A stretch of DNA of 64,000 nucleotides from Pedobacter soli (GCF_900101435.1 NZ_FMZH01000012.1:109325-173324); one strand, 5' to 3'. Counted from the first letter of the stretch, positions 55,126 to 64,000 are shown. The notes: generated by a model from the sequence alone, not told the origin. Program-made: numbers and translations.

Positions 55126-58100
55126 TTGCTGCTTGCGCTGCTCATTTTTTCGCTACAATTTAAGCCTGTTCAAACTTTTTTTGCACAGAAAGCAGCCGCA
55201 TACCTATCAAAAGAGCTTAAAACCACCATTGCCATCAAGAGTCTTTACATCAAGCCTTTTAAATCAATCGTTTTAGAAGATTTGTTGGTGCTCGACCTGC
55301 AAAAAGACACATTACTGAGTACGCCCCAATTCATGGTGGATATTAATCAGCTGTCTATTGACAAGCGCATTATCGATATCAACACCGTTCAGATCAACAA
55401 TGGCCGCTTTTTCCTAAAGGATTTCAAAGATAAGTCTTCTAACCTCGATTTTATCATCAACTATTTCGATTCTGGTAAACCTACTGTAAAGAAAAAGAAA
55501 AGTAAGCCCTACGATGTAAAACTGGGTCGCATTATCTTAAACAAATTTGCCTTCAGATATAAGAATTTTGCTGCCAAAGATACCACCCTGGCTAAAAGTG
55601 TAAATTTCGAAAACGTAGATGTTAAAGAACTTAGCGGTATTTTTGAAGGGCTCGACACCAAAAACCATTTGGTTAAAACGAATATCAAAAACCTGACACT
55701 GAAAGAAAGAAGTGGCTTTTACCTTAAAAACCTTACTGCACAAACCACTATTGATAGCAATGCAATTGAACTGAAAAACCTCTTGCTCGAAACCAACCAG
55801 AGCCGGTTGACCAATTACTACCAGATGCGGTTTAAAACCTATCGGGATTTTAACCACTACGTAGATAATGTGCGCATGAAGGCTAACTTTAAAGATAGCC
55901 ACATTACTTCAAGAGATGTAGCCTTCTTTGCCCCCGAACTCAGCACAATGAAACTCGACCTTGATGTTGACGGGCAGATTACGGGACTTGTAAATAACCT
56001 TCGCGCCAAAAAGCTTTCGATAAAAACCGGAAAGGCAACCTACATTAAAGGCGATTTTATATTAAAGGGCTTACCCAAGTGGAGAGAAACCTTTATGGAC
56101 CTGAACATCGAAATGGCAGGTACCAATAAGGCCGATCTGGATGAAGTACTGGCGGGCATTACCAACAGCAAAAAGCAAATTGTGCCAACTGTTGTCAATA
56201 AGTTTGGTAACATTAACTTTAACGGAAGCTTTACCGGTTTTCAAAACGATTTTATTGCGTACGGCGAGTTTAAAACAAAGTTGGGCCGTCTGGTTTCGGA
56301 TGTAAACATGAAGATCGATAAGAACGATATTCCAACCTACACGGGAAACGTAAAAAGCTACGATTTTAACCTGGGCAACCTGGTTGATGAAAAAAGTCTG
56401 GGCCGCATCAGCTCTTCGCTCTATGTAAAAGGCCGCGGTACAGAACTAAAAAATCTGACGGAAAAAATAAACGGCGATGTAGATTATATCGACTTTAACA
56501 ATTACCGCTACCATAATGTTAAGATCGACGGAACCTTTGATAAAAAATACTTCGATGGTAAACTGAGCATCAATGACCGTAACGTAAAACTGGTTTTTGA
56601 TGGCGGGGTTAACCTGAATCCGAAATTACCGGTATTTAATTTCAATGCCACCATTTCTAAAGCGCGTTTAAAAGCCCTTAAATTGCTTAAAGATTCGTTG
56701 ATGGTGGATGCCAGATTTAAAACCAATTTTTCGGGCACCAACCTCAACAACATTTCCGGTAAATTATTAATTGAAGAGGTTAGATTACAAAACCCCAAAG
56801 GTATTTACAGTGTAGATTCGGTGCAGCTAACCGCCAACGGTACCGGCGCTAACCGTGTGCTCGATATCCGTTCAGATATCCTTGATGCGGGCATACAGGG
56901 CGAGTACGACCTAAACTCAATTGTTTCTTATTACAAGGCAATTGCCAAAACCTATATCCCATCGCTAAGAGCAGATATTTTTAAATACAAGAACCAGATT
57001 TTCAAGTTTAAACTGGCGATTAAAAAGTTCGAGCCGATTGCACAGATTTTTATGCCGGGACTTGAACTGGAAGAAGGCGCTACGTTTAACGGCGATTTCG
57101 ATTCGCGCAACAATACGGCAGTGCTGAACGGTTTTGTTAAAAAACTGAAATATAATGGTGTAGTGGTTAACAATATTATTGTCGATGAAAATACCACTCC
57201 ACAGCAACTGCAACTCATTGTTACTTCAGACCGGGTGCAGCTTAACGATAGCTTGTACATTAAAGATGTAAACGTTTCGAATATCCTGCGCAACGACAGT
57301 CTGGCTTTCAACGTTAAAATGTCGAACGCAGATGAAGACAATCAGCTCGATTTAAACGGTCTGGTAGAGTTTACCAAAAACCAAGATACTACTGCGCGCC
57401 TGAGTGTGCTGCCTTCTATTTTAAAAATTAATAACGAAGAATGGCGCATACAGGAGAAAGTACGTATTGTGCTCAACAATGGTAAAACCGAGATTACCAA
57501 TTTCGACCTCACCAACGGCGCACAGCAATTAACCATTGATGGATTGATTTCGGAAGACCCGAAAGACCTGATTACAGTAGGCTTTAAAGATTTTAACCTC
57601 AAAACACTTAACCCTTTTACCAAGGGCGCAGGTATTAAGCTGGGTGGTAACGCTAACGGGAAAACCAATTTATATGGCATACTTAAGGCCCCACGAGTAA
57701 ACGACGACCTGAAAATAGATTCGCTTAAATTTAACGACATCTACATTGGTACACTTACCGATACTTCATCGTACAACAACGCCAGTGGTAAAATTGATGT
57801 ATTTACCCGCATAGAAGCAGAAAATTCAGAAACGTTTAAACTGACTGGGAACCTGGATCTGAAAGAGAAGGAAATAGATCTGGCCATAAAAATGGATGAA
57901 AGTAAACTCACTATTTTAGAACCTTTTGTAAAGCAACTGGTATCTAATTTAAAGGGAAATATTTCTGCCGATTTAACGGTTAAGGGCAAATTTGACAAAC
58001 CACAAATTAATGGCACTGTAGCTTTGGATAAAGGGCAGCTGATGGTCAATTACCTTAAAACAACTTATGTGATTACGGATGAGGTGAAAGTAACCAACAG

Positions 58101-59559
58101 CGTAATTGATTTAGGAGAAGAATTTACGCTGACCGATTTAGAAGGGCACGAAGCCACAGCAGATGGTACGGTAGACCTGAACGATATTAACTACCCTACT
58201 TTGGATGTTAGGGTAAACGCCAACAGTTTAATGGCTTTAAATACTACTGCCAAAGATAATTCGGTTTATTATGGCCGTGCTTATGGTACGGGAGTATTTA
58301 AATTTACCGGGCCTACCAATAAGATGAAAATCGACATTAAGGCTAAGACTGAGAAAGGAACGGTTTTCAATTTACCTTTAAACAGCTCAGAAACCATATC
58401 GGATAAAGATTTTATCAATTTTGTAAGCCGCGATTCGACGGTAGCCGTTAAAAAGACCACCAATTTCGATGGTTTAACACTAACCTTTAAATTAACCATC
58501 GATCCGAATACCACAGCCAATATTTACACCACACTGGGTAATTTGAGCGGTAAGGGTAATGCCGAGCTGAACCTGAATATTAACAGCTTTGGCGATTTCG
58601 AGATGTCGGGCGATTATATTATCGAAACCGGAAGTTTTGATTTTACCGCTCAAGAGGTGATTAACAAGAAATTTGAGATCAGACAGGGCGGTACCATCCG
58701 GTGGACAGGTAATCCTACAGCGGCACAAATTAACCTGAAAGCAGTTTACGCACTTAGGGCCAGTTTAAACGATTTATATAAAGCGGCCAATCGCGATGCC
58801 AGCAGCAATGCCAACCAAAGGGTAAATACGGAGGTTGAAATGGGCTTAACAGGGCTTTTATTAAAACCTGAGATTAAACTCGATATCAATTTTCCGGCAC
58901 AGCCTTCTATTAAAGAGGAACTGCAAACTTATTTCAGCGATCAGAACAACCTGAACTTACAGGCTTTTAGTTTAATTATCAGAAGAAGTTTTGCGCCAGG
59001 AAATGGTGGACAATCGATTGGTAACCAGTTGAGCTCAACGGCTACCAGTACCGCAACTGAGCTGGTGTTTAACCAGTTTAACAACGTACTTTCTTCTTTA
59101 AACCTGAACTTTGTCGATTTGAACGTGCGTTCGCTAAGTGAAGCCAATGCATCATTTAAGTTCTTTAACGACCGCCTGATTATTAACGCTGGTATTGTTG
59201 ACCGTAATAGTGTAAACGATTTTACCATCATCGATTTTGGTAAAGATAATGTGGGTAGAGAGGTTGAGGCCGTATTCCTGATCAGAAAAGACGGAAGCTT
59301 AACCATTAAAGCCGCCAATAAACCACCTACACAACAAAGTATCTTCTTAAACAGCGGTATTAGTCCGACGGCCAATGTAACGTCGTTTGGTTTGGTGTAC
59401 ACGCAGCAGTTTGATACGTTTAAAGAGTTTATACAGAAAATCTCGGGTTCTTATCGCCGCAACCTGAAAAGGAAGCAGACCGAAGCACCGGTTAAAACCA
59501 ATAAATCGCTGAATAAAGATGTGATTATTAACCAGACAAAGGGGAACCAGAGGAGGTAG
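55126..59559 (+). CDS. TamB-like inner-membrane/translocation protein (DUF490)
   Basis: This very large protein (1477 residues from TTG 55126) has an N-terminal membrane helix, a long body of repeated amphipathic beta-strands, and the C-terminal DUF490/TamB domain (about from AQEVINKKFEIRQGGTIRWTG to QQSIFLNSGISPTANVTSFGLVYTQQF). TamB proteins span the periplasm and help move lipids or assemble outer-membrane proteins. In the frame, 17 further codons upstream (IIKKLFKILLWVIASII) form a basic start and the first half of the membrane helix, but no ATG, GTG or TTG precedes them; the first candidates are ATT 55075 or 55078. The start is therefore uncertain. Confidence 0.88.
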   Translation: MLLALLIFSLQFKPVQTFFAQKAAAYLSKELKTTIAIKSLYIKPFKSIVLEDLLVLDLQKDTLLSTPQFMVDINQLSIDKRIIDINTVQINNGRFFLKDFKDKSSNLDFIINYFDSGKPTVKKKKSKPYDVKLGRIILNKFAFRYKNFAAKDTTLAKSVNFENVDVKELSGIFEGLDTKNHLVKTNIKNLTLKERSGFYLKNLTAQTTIDSNAIELKNLLLETNQSRLTNYYQMRFKTYRDFNHYVDNVRMKANFKDSHITSRDVAFFAPELSTMKLDLDVDGQITGLVNNLRAKKLSIKTGKATYIKGDFILKGLPKWRETFMDLNIEMAGTNKADLDEVLAGITNSKKQIVPTVVNKFGNINFNGSFTGFQNDFIAYGEFKTKLGRLVSDVNMKIDKNDIPTYTGNVKSYDFNLGNLVDEKSLGRISSSLYVKGRGTELKNLTEKINGDVDYIDFNNYRYHNVKIDGTFDKKYFDGKLSINDRNVKLVFDGGVNLNPKLPVFNFNATISKARLKALKLLKDSLMVDARFKTNFSGTNLNNISGKLLIEEVRLQNPKGIYSVDSVQLTANGTGANRVLDIRSDILDAGIQGEYDLNSIVSYYKAIAKTYIPSLRADIFKYKNQIFKFKLAIKKFEPIAQIFMPGLELEEGATFNGDFDSRNNTAVLNGFVKKLKYNGVVVNNIIVDENTTPQQLQLIVTSDRVQLNDSLYIKDVNVSNILRNDSLAFNVKMSNADEDNQLDLNGLVEFTKNQDTTARLSVLPSILKINNEEWRIQEKVRIVLNNGKTEITNFDLTNGAQQLTIDGLISEDPKDLITVGFKDFNLKTLNPFTKGAGIKLGGNANGKTNLYGILKAPRVNDDLKIDSLKFNDIYIGTLTDTSSYNNASGKIDVFTRIEAENSETFKLTGNLDLKEKEIDLAIKMDESKLTILEPFVKQLVSNLKGNISADLTVKGKFDKPQINGTVALDKGQLMVNYLKTTYVITDEVKVTNSVIDLGEEFTLTDLEGHEATADGTVDLNDINYPTLDVRVNANSLMALNTTAKDNSVYYGRAYGTGVFKFTGPTNKMKIDIKAKTEKGTVFNLPLNSSETISDKDFINFVSRDSTVAVKKTTNFDGLTLTFKLTIDPNTTANIYTTLGNLSGKGNAELNLNINSFGDFEMSGDYIIETGSFDFTAQEVINKKFEIRQGGTIRWTGNPTAAQINLKAVYALRASLNDLYKAANRDASSNANQRVNTEVEMGLTGLLLKPEIKLDINFPAQPSIKEELQTYFSDQNNLNLQAFSLIIRRSFAPGNGGQSIGNQLSSTATSTATELVFNQFNNVLSSLNLNFVDLNVRSLSEANASFKFFNDRLIINAGIVDRNSVNDFTIIDFGKDNVGREVEAVFLIRKDGSLTIKAANKPPTQQSIFLNSGISPTANVTSFGLVYTQQFDTFKEFIQKISGSYRRNLKRKQTEAPVKTNKSLNKDVIINQTKGNQRR

Positions 59560-59612
59560 CTAATAGTCGATAGTCCATAGTCGATAGTTCAGAGTCAACA
59601 GTGGAGTAATCT

Positions 59613-59789
59613 GTCATGCTGAACGCAGTGAAGCATCATGCTTGCGCGCGTTTCTAACGCGTGCAGGAATAGCCATACGATTGTATCGTATAAAAAGCGT
59701 TAGCAATAGTTACGTACTTTTAAAAGAGATGCTGAAATACCCGTCCGACTGGCTGGGCGGAAATCCGATAGCTATCGGATCAGCATGAC
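59613..59789. repeat. 177-bp element with 10-bp terminal inverted repeats
   Basis: GTCATGCTGA (59613-59622) and its exact complement TCAGCATGAC (59780-59789) bound the element. Inside are nested dyads: TAACGC...GCGTTA around ATACGAT-TGT-ATCGTAT (59675-59691), and the 18-bp palindrome ATCCGATAGCTATCGGAT (59763-59780) also found at 7792-7809. There is no open frame of note. It lies in the 335-bp gene-free gap between tamB and ribBA, next to decayed GATAGTCCATAGTCGATAG text at 59563-59600. Confidence 0.6.
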
Positions 59790-59810
59790 GAAAAAGGTAA
59801 GAAACTCAAC

Positions 59811-59842
59811 AAAAAAAGGCCGGCATCACCTGCCAGCCTTTA
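59811..59842 (-). terminator. ribBA terminator
   Basis: On the minus strand AAGGCTGGC / GCCGGCCTT (9 bp with one G-T pair) is followed by TTTTTTTGTTG, 55 nt past the ribBA stop. Confidence 0.8.
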
Positions 59843-59894
59843 TATTATTCTGTACTCAGCTATTATTCAAAAGAAAACAGCTAAAGCAGGTTAA

Positions 59895-61106
59895 TTATCC
59901 TTTCATAATGGAGTGACCCATTTTGTCCCTTTTGGTTGTTAAATAACGCTCATTGTGTACATTACTGGCAATCTCAATCGGGATATTTTCTACCACTTCC
60001 AAACCGTAGCCAATTAAACCGGCCCTTTTAGTTGGGTTATTACTCATCAAACGCATTTTTCTAACGCCTTCCGATCTTAAAATCTGGGCACCTACGCCAT
60101 AATCGCGTTCATCGCCTTTAAAACCAAGCTTAATGTTGGCTTCAACAGTATCAAAACCAGCATCCTGTAAGTTATACGAACGCAGTTTATTAATCAGCCC
60201 AATGCCTCTGCCCTCCTGGTTCATGTAAACCACAATACCTTTGCCTTCTTTTTCAATCATTTCCAAAGCTTTGTGCAACTGCGGGCCGCAATCGCAACGG
60301 CAAGAACCGAAAATATCGCCGGTTACACAAGAACTGTGTACACGGGCTAAAATCGGTTCATCGGCACTCCACTCTCCTTTAGATATGGCTAAGTGTGTAG
60401 CGTTATTGTCCAGTTGGGTATAAGCCGTCATTTTAAAATCGCCCCATGCAGTTGGTAAAGCAATGCTCACCTCGTGTTTAATCAGGCTATCTAAATTTAA
60501 GCGGTAAGCAATCAGATCTTCAATTGAAATAATTTTTAACTGGTGCTGCTCAGCAATTTTAAACAAATCGGGAAGACGCGCCATTTCGCCATCTTCTTTT
60601 AAAATTTCGACCAATAAACCTGCAGGTTTCATGCCTGCCAAACGGGCTAAATCTACCGCAGCTTCGGTATGGCCTGCCCTGCGGATTACGCCACCATCTT
60701 TGGCAATTAAAGGGAAAATATGTCCGGGTCTGCCCAGTTCTGCCGGATCGGTTTTCGGATCGACCAAGGCCAACATGGTTTTAGAACGGTCGCTGGCCGA
60801 AATACCGGTAGTACAACCATGGCCAACCAAATCAACCGAAACGGTAAAATTGGTTTCGTAAGCGGCTGTATTTTTACCCACCATTAAATCGAGGTTAAGC
60901 TCCTTACAACGCTCTTCGGTTAAAGGGGCGCAGATTAAACCACGACCATAAGTAGCCATGAAATTGATCACTTCAGGTGTTGCATTTTCGGCAGCAGTTA
61001 AGAAATCACCTTCATTCTCTCTATTCTCATCGTCGACAACAATAATCACTTTACCAGCTTTTATATCTGCGACAGCTTCTTCTATTGTGTTTAATTTTGT
61101 TTGCAT
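59895..61106 (-). CDS. ribBA: bifunctional DHBP synthase / GTP cyclohydrolase II
   Basis: RibBA makes both precursors of riboflavin. From ATG 61106 the protein has 403 residues: the N-terminal 3,4-dihydroxy-2-butanone 4-phosphate synthase half (about 1-205; DDENRENEGDF, GHTEAAVDLARLAG) and the C-terminal GTP cyclohydrolase II half (SSCVTGDIFGSCRCDCGPQL zinc cysteines, NQEGRGIGL, DERDYGVGAQILRSEGV, NNPTKRAGL). Both active sites look intact. ATG 61118 is a weaker alternative. A -7 box lies at 61188-61181; I see no FMN riboswitch in the short leader. Confidence 0.97.
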   Translation of the reverse strand: MQTKLNTIEEAVADIKAGKVIIVVDDENRENEGDFLTAAENATPEVINFMATYGRGLICAPLTEERCKELNLDLMVGKNTAAYETNFTVSVDLVGHGCTTGISASDRSKTMLALVDPKTDPAELGRPGHIFPLIAKDGGVIRRAGHTEAAVDLARLAGMKPAGLLVEILKEDGEMARLPDLFKIAEQHQLKIISIEDLIAYRLNLDSLIKHEVSIALPTAWGDFKMTAYTQLDNNATHLAISKGEWSADEPILARVHSSCVTGDIFGSCRCDCGPQLHKALEMIEKEGKGIVVYMNQEGRGIGLINKLRSYNLQDAGFDTVEANIKLGFKGDERDYGVGAQILRSEGVRKMRLMSNNPTKRAGLIGYGLEVVENIPIEIASNVHNERYLTTKRDKMGHSIMKG

Positions 61107-61180
61107 TTTATATAGCATTATGGAGGAAAACGCGGCTAACCAGCTTTAAACAAGTTTTTAACTAACGGCGTTAACTTGTA

Positions 61181-61188
61181 CAAATGTA
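61181..61188 (-). promoter_or_regulatory. -7 box of ribBA
   Basis: TACATTTG on the minus strand matches TAnnTTTG exactly and predicts a leader of about 71 nt. No TTTG is found 19 nt upstream. Confidence 0.45.
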
Positions 61189-61245
61189 CAACCTTATTAA
61201 GCAATATTTGGATTAAAATATCATTTGTAAGTAAAGGAAATGGGG

Positions 61246-62670
61246 TTACTTTTCCTTCTTTTTAAACACTTTAAGCAGCATTTGCTTGTAATAATTTACA
61301 TCAAAAAGTGCCGAATCAACCGTGGCTTTATAGGTTAAGAAAGCAGCCAGTGGCGACAGCACAATCATGGCCATCCACATTCCTACTATAGGGTTCAGAT
61401 TACCCTCGCGCGCCGATTTTTCGGCAACAGTGGTAATGATGTGGTACACCAGGAAAAATGAAATGGCTACTACTACGGGTAAACCCATCCCTCCTTTTCT
61501 GATAATGGCACCCAGTGGCGCACCGATAAAGAACAGCAGGATACACGATGCGGCAAGGGTAAACTTACGCTGATACTCTACGGTGGTAAAAATAATTTCG
61601 CCGGTTAAATCGGTTTGGCGTGGCGCCCAGTTGGGCACATGCTGCATGATGTTGGCCACTACATTGGTTGCATTATCCAGGGCCTGCTTGCGCGATCCGT
61701 TGGGGATACTTTTCAATATCACATCATCAATTTTGGCTGGTGCAGCCTTGATCCGGGTGTAACCCTGGGTTACGTTAAACTGCTTAAAGTTACCCTTTAA
61801 ATTCTCGATGGTACGCATCTGAATAGTATCCAGCTGCTTGGTAAGCGAATCGCGCTTGCGCACAATGCCTTTCAAATTTAACATAGGCGTGCTGTTACCG
61901 AATGCATTGGGGTCGGTTTTATTGCCATCAAACGACGACATGTCGAAACGCGGGGCAGTTTCTTTAAACCTGCGGCGCGAGAAAACCTGTCGCGGGTTAT
62001 ACATACCGCTGTTGCTGGCCTGCTCTTCGTACTGTACGCCGTTTTTAAGGTTCAGCACCAGAAACTTACCATCGGCCGTTTTTTCCATCTTACCTTCTTT
62101 GGCCAGAATTACCTTCGGAATACCATTATTTTCTTTATGATCGTAAATCATAATGTTATGCAGCGTACCATCTTCTTCTTTCGAATCGACACGGATGGCA
62201 TAACCGGGTATGGCATTGTTAAACACACCTGGTTTGATGAGGAAAGAAAGTTTTTTATTGCGGATATCGTATAGCAGCGAGCCAAATTTTAAATTGGCTT
62301 TGGGCAACATGTAGTTGGAAAAAAGAAACGACGATACCATCAGGATTAAAATCACCACAAAAAGTGGTCGCATGGCTTTCTGCAACGAAATACCTGCCGA
62401 TTTAATGGCAACCAGCTCGTAGTTTTCGCCCAATGAACCGAAAGTCATGATAGAGGAAAGCAGCACCGAAAGTGGCAGCGCCATCGAAACGTTTGCCGCC
62501 GAAGCATAATACATCAGCTCCAGAATGGTGTACCATTCGAAGCCTTTGCCAATGAGATCATCAATCCATTTAAACAGAAAAAACATTAGCAAGATGAACA
62601 TCATTACAAAAAATGTTGCAATGAATGGTCTTACGAATGCTTTTATTAATAGAAGATGTAGTTTTTTCAC
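61246..62670 (-). CDS. LptF/LptG-family permease (YjgP/YjgQ)
   Basis: The 474-residue protein has the LptF/G layout: two N-terminal membrane helices (IKAFVRPFIATFFVMMFILLMFFLF and MALPLSVLLSSIMTFGSLGENYELVAIKSAGIS), a third helix, a periplasmic domain, and three C-terminal helices. In Gram-negatives these subunits with LptB extract lipopolysaccharide from the inner membrane. The periplasmic part is longer than in the E. coli proteins, as common in Bacteroidota. Whether it is the LptF or LptG role cannot be told. The START-like gene lies 30 bp upstream on the same strand. Confidence 0.88.
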   Translation of the reverse strand: MKKLHLLLIKAFVRPFIATFFVMMFILLMFFLFKWIDDLIGKGFEWYTILELMYYASAANVSMALPLSVLLSSIMTFGSLGENYELVAIKSAGISLQKAMRPLFVVILILMVSSFLFSNYMLPKANLKFGSLLYDIRNKKLSFLIKPGVFNNAIPGYAIRVDSKEEDGTLHNIMIYDHKENNGIPKVILAKEGKMEKTADGKFLVLNLKNGVQYEEQASNSGMYNPRQVFSRRRFKETAPRFDMSSFDGNKTDPNAFGNSTPMLNLKGIVRKRDSLTKQLDTIQMRTIENLKGNFKQFNVTQGYTRIKAAPAKIDDVILKSIPNGSRKQALDNATNVVANIMQHVPNWAPRQTDLTGEIIFTTVEYQRKFTLAASCILLFFIGAPLGAIIRKGGMGLPVVVAISFFLVYHIITTVAEKSAREGNLNPIVGMWMAMIVLSPLAAFLTYKATVDSALFDVNYYKQMLLKVFKKKEK

Positions 62671-62700
62671 CCTACAAAGGTAAACAATGCGTAGCGAATA

Positions 62701-63081
62701 TTATGCACCCAAAACACTTATCAGGTAATCGATCTGGTTATCCCAGATTAATTTCTTCTCGGCCATGAGCTCTTCTGTGGTAAAATCGGTAATGGCAAGG
62801 GCTACATCGTTGGTTAACTCATCCTGTACAATTTCCATCTCAAAATAATACTGAGGGTCATCGTCAAGCCATTTAAACTTTACCAGCTTATTTTCCTTAA
62901 CGGTAACCATTTTCGCCTTCTGCTGCTCATCATCCCAGGTAAAAGTATATATCTGATCGCGGAAAACCACGTCGTCGGCAAACCATTGCGACAAGCCATT
63001 GGGCTCGCTTATAAAACTGTATAATATTCTTGGTGACGATCTAACTTCGTACTCCAGAGTAAATTTTTTCTTTTCTGCCAT
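62701..63081 (-). CDS. START-like (SRPBCC fold) domain protein
   Basis: The 126-residue acidic protein fits the small Bacteroidota START-like family: FTLEYEVRSSPRILYSFISEPNGLSQWFADDV, YTFTWDDEQQKAKM and the C-terminal helix LMAEKKLIWDNQIDYLISVLGA. SRPBCC proteins hold hydrophobic ligands in a cavity, but the ligand is unknown. It is soluble and cytoplasmic. It precedes the LptF/G gene in the same direction, 30 bp away, so a lipid-related role is possible. Confidence 0.85.
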   Translation of the reverse strand: MAEKKKFTLEYEVRSSPRILYSFISEPNGLSQWFADDVVFRDQIYTFTWDDEQQKAKMVTVKENKLVKFKWLDDDPQYYFEMEIVQDELTNDVALAITDFTTEELMAEKKLIWDNQIDYLISVLGA

Positions 63082-63225
63082 GTTAGTACACTACCAGAAT
63101 AATTCCGGATTATTTTAAATGTTATTTTTCTAAAGAAAGGTATTTTATTCTATATCTGCAACTCTTATCATTTTTTTGCTGAACTACCGTATTTAACGGA
63201 TTTGATAGTTGATTTTTTAGCTGGA

Positions 63226-63632
63226 CAAGGTTAACTGGTTAACTGTTTGAATCGGTTAACTGTCGCCATCCAAACTCACAACTCTAAACTCTAAACTCTA
63301 AACTTGTTCATTGGTCATTGGTCATTGGTAAAGCAAATTGTCACAAGGTTAACTGGTTAACTGTTTGAATCGGTTAATTGTCTCCTGTCCAAACTCACAA
63401 TTGCAAACTCCAAACTTGTTCATTGGTCATTGGTTCATTGCTAACTGCAAATTGCCAACTGCCAACTGCATAAGGTTAACTGTCTCCTGTCCAAACTCAC
63501 AACTCCAAACTCCGAACTTGTTCATTGGTCATTCGTTCATTAGTAAAGCAAATTGTCAACTGCCAACTGCATAAGGTTAACTGTCTCCTATCCAAACTCC
63601 AAACTTATTCATTGCTAAGTGCAAACTGACAA
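63226..63632. repeat. decayed tandem repeat array
   Basis: Four units start with AAGGTTAACTG at 63227, 63345, 63472 and 63573 (steps of 118, 127 and 101 bp). Each continues with GTCTCCTGTCCAAACTCACAA-like text (given in part), CTCCAAACTTGTTCATTGGTCATTGG and, in the later units, CAACTGCCAACTGCATAAGG. Short open frames here are repeat artefacts. The gap 63082-63740 holds no gene; the array lies directly before the IS3-type element. Confidence 0.7.
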
Positions 63633-63680
63633 CCACTATTGTTTCTTTCCCCTAAAACACTTATCTTCAACTGGAGTTGC

Positions 63681-63688
63681 TACATTTG
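63681..63688 (+). promoter_or_regulatory. -7 box before the IS3 OrfA
   Basis: TACATTTG matches TAnnTTTG exactly, 52 bp upstream of the OrfA start codon. Confidence 0.35.
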
Positions 63689-63740
63689 ACTAGAGGGATT
63701 TAGTCGTCAGATTTAGAAAGAAACTTTTAAATTTGATTAT

Positions 63741-64000
63741 ATGAGCAGACGAGTGTTTGATGAATCCTTCAGAAAGATGGCTATAGAGCTTTCTTACAGC
63801 AGAGGATCTGTAAAAGAAGTAGCTGATGAGTTAGGTATCAGCCAGACTCTTTTGAGTAAATGGAGACAACGGGAATCAGAGTCCTTTCAGGGAGCGACAG
63901 AATTGACTGAAGATCAGAAACTGATTAAAAAGCTACAGAAAGAGCTAAAAGATGCTCAAATGGAACGTGACATATTAAAAAAGGCTGTCGGCATCTTTTC
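63741..64000 (+). CDS. IS3-family transposase OrfA (partial, cut by window end)
   Basis: ATG 63741 opens a frame of 86 codons that runs off the right edge: MSRRVFDESFRKMAIELSYS, an HTH_Tnp_1/IS3 helix-turn-helix (VKEVADELGISQTLLSKWRQ), then a leucine-zipper coiled coil (KLIKKLQKELKDAQMERDILKKAVGIF). OrfA of IS3 elements binds the terminal repeats; the DDE integrase OrfB should follow outside the window by -1 frameshift. The left end of the element is probably between about 63640 and 63680, but no terminal repeat can be confirmed without the right end. Confidence 0.9.
   Translation, partial: MSRRVFDESFRKMAIELSYSRGSVKEVADELGISQTLLSKWRQRESESFQGATELTEDQKLIKKLQKELKDAQMERDILKKAVGIF

Noticed and set aside
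61107..61245. Possible FMN riboswitch ahead of ribBA
   Set aside because: The leader is only about 70 nt and has none of the conserved RFN-element helices or sequence blocks.
63365..63574. 69-codon plus-strand frame within the 63.2-63.6 kb gap
   Set aside because: Its peptide repeats (SCPNSQLQTPNLFIGH twice) simply mirror the DNA repeat array; composition is not protein-like.
63226..63632. CRISPR array
   Set aside because: Units are 101-127 bp, diverged throughout, without short constant repeats alternating with unique spacers, and no cas genes are in the window.

Overview
The window is about 64 kb of an AT-rich Bacteroidota chromosome, most like Pedobacter or a near relative in the Sphingobacteriaceae. 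The grounds are three SusC/SusD pairs, a hybrid two-component regulator, a PL8 lyase that strongly resembles the Pedobacter heparinus chondroitinase AC, many Bacteroidota-type -7 boxes (TAnnTTTG) and weak Shine-Dalgarno sites. The species call is inference.

Layout. 1-4.6 kb: a gene tail, a small membrane protein, tRNA-Ala(GGC), a coupled HAD phosphatase/acetyltransferase pair divergent from a Crp-type regulator, an unknown protein and a beta carbonic anhydrase. 4.7-27.8 kb: one polysaccharide utilization locus (PUL). On the minus strand, in transcription order, it holds SusC-SusD, SusC-SusD, a GH95-like enzyme, PL8 lyase, GH88 unsaturated uronyl hydrolase, a DUF2264 (GH154-type) enzyme, KduI and KduD; a divergent hybrid sensor/regulator controls it. 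The lyase cleaves a uronic-acid polysaccharide, GH88 releases the unsaturated uronate, and KduI/KduD convert it towards 2-keto-3-deoxygluconate. There is no sulfatase, so an unsulfated glycan is the likeliest target. 27.8-30.6 kb: an unusual pair (a degenerate nucleotidyltransferase-HEPN protein and an unknown helical protein) divergent from a LexA/CI-like S24 regulator. 30.6-35.7 kb: a SusC/SusD pair without enzymes.

35.7-43 kb: a YdcF-like and a secreted propeller-like protein, MsrA, and a minus-strand group of a Tat-exported metallophosphoesterase, a beta-barrel protein and a YncE-propeller/phosphoesterase fusion. 43.4-64 kb is mostly housekeeping: LysE exporter and UvrA, an ECF sigma factor with a small partner, an MFS exporter, a GLQxG-repeat protein, a HTH regulator, Nth, RecA, TsaD divergent from TamB, RibBA, an LptF/G-type permease and a START-like protein. 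The window ends inside OrfA of an IS3-type element.

Intergenic DNA is rich in decayed repeats: recurring 'GTTTGGAGTT / TTAACTGGTTAACTG' text, 25-base CCCTTCGACT...AGGGTGACA palindromes, and a 177-bp element with 10-bp terminal inverted repeats. The most notable points are two different 22-bp-period direct repeats upstream of the two susC promoters, the HEPN/S24 cluster, a perfect 12-bp dyad at the predicted start of the kduI transcript, and a tamB gene whose N-terminal anchor has no ATG, GTG or TTG in front of it. All functions are judged by eye from sequence; no database search was run.
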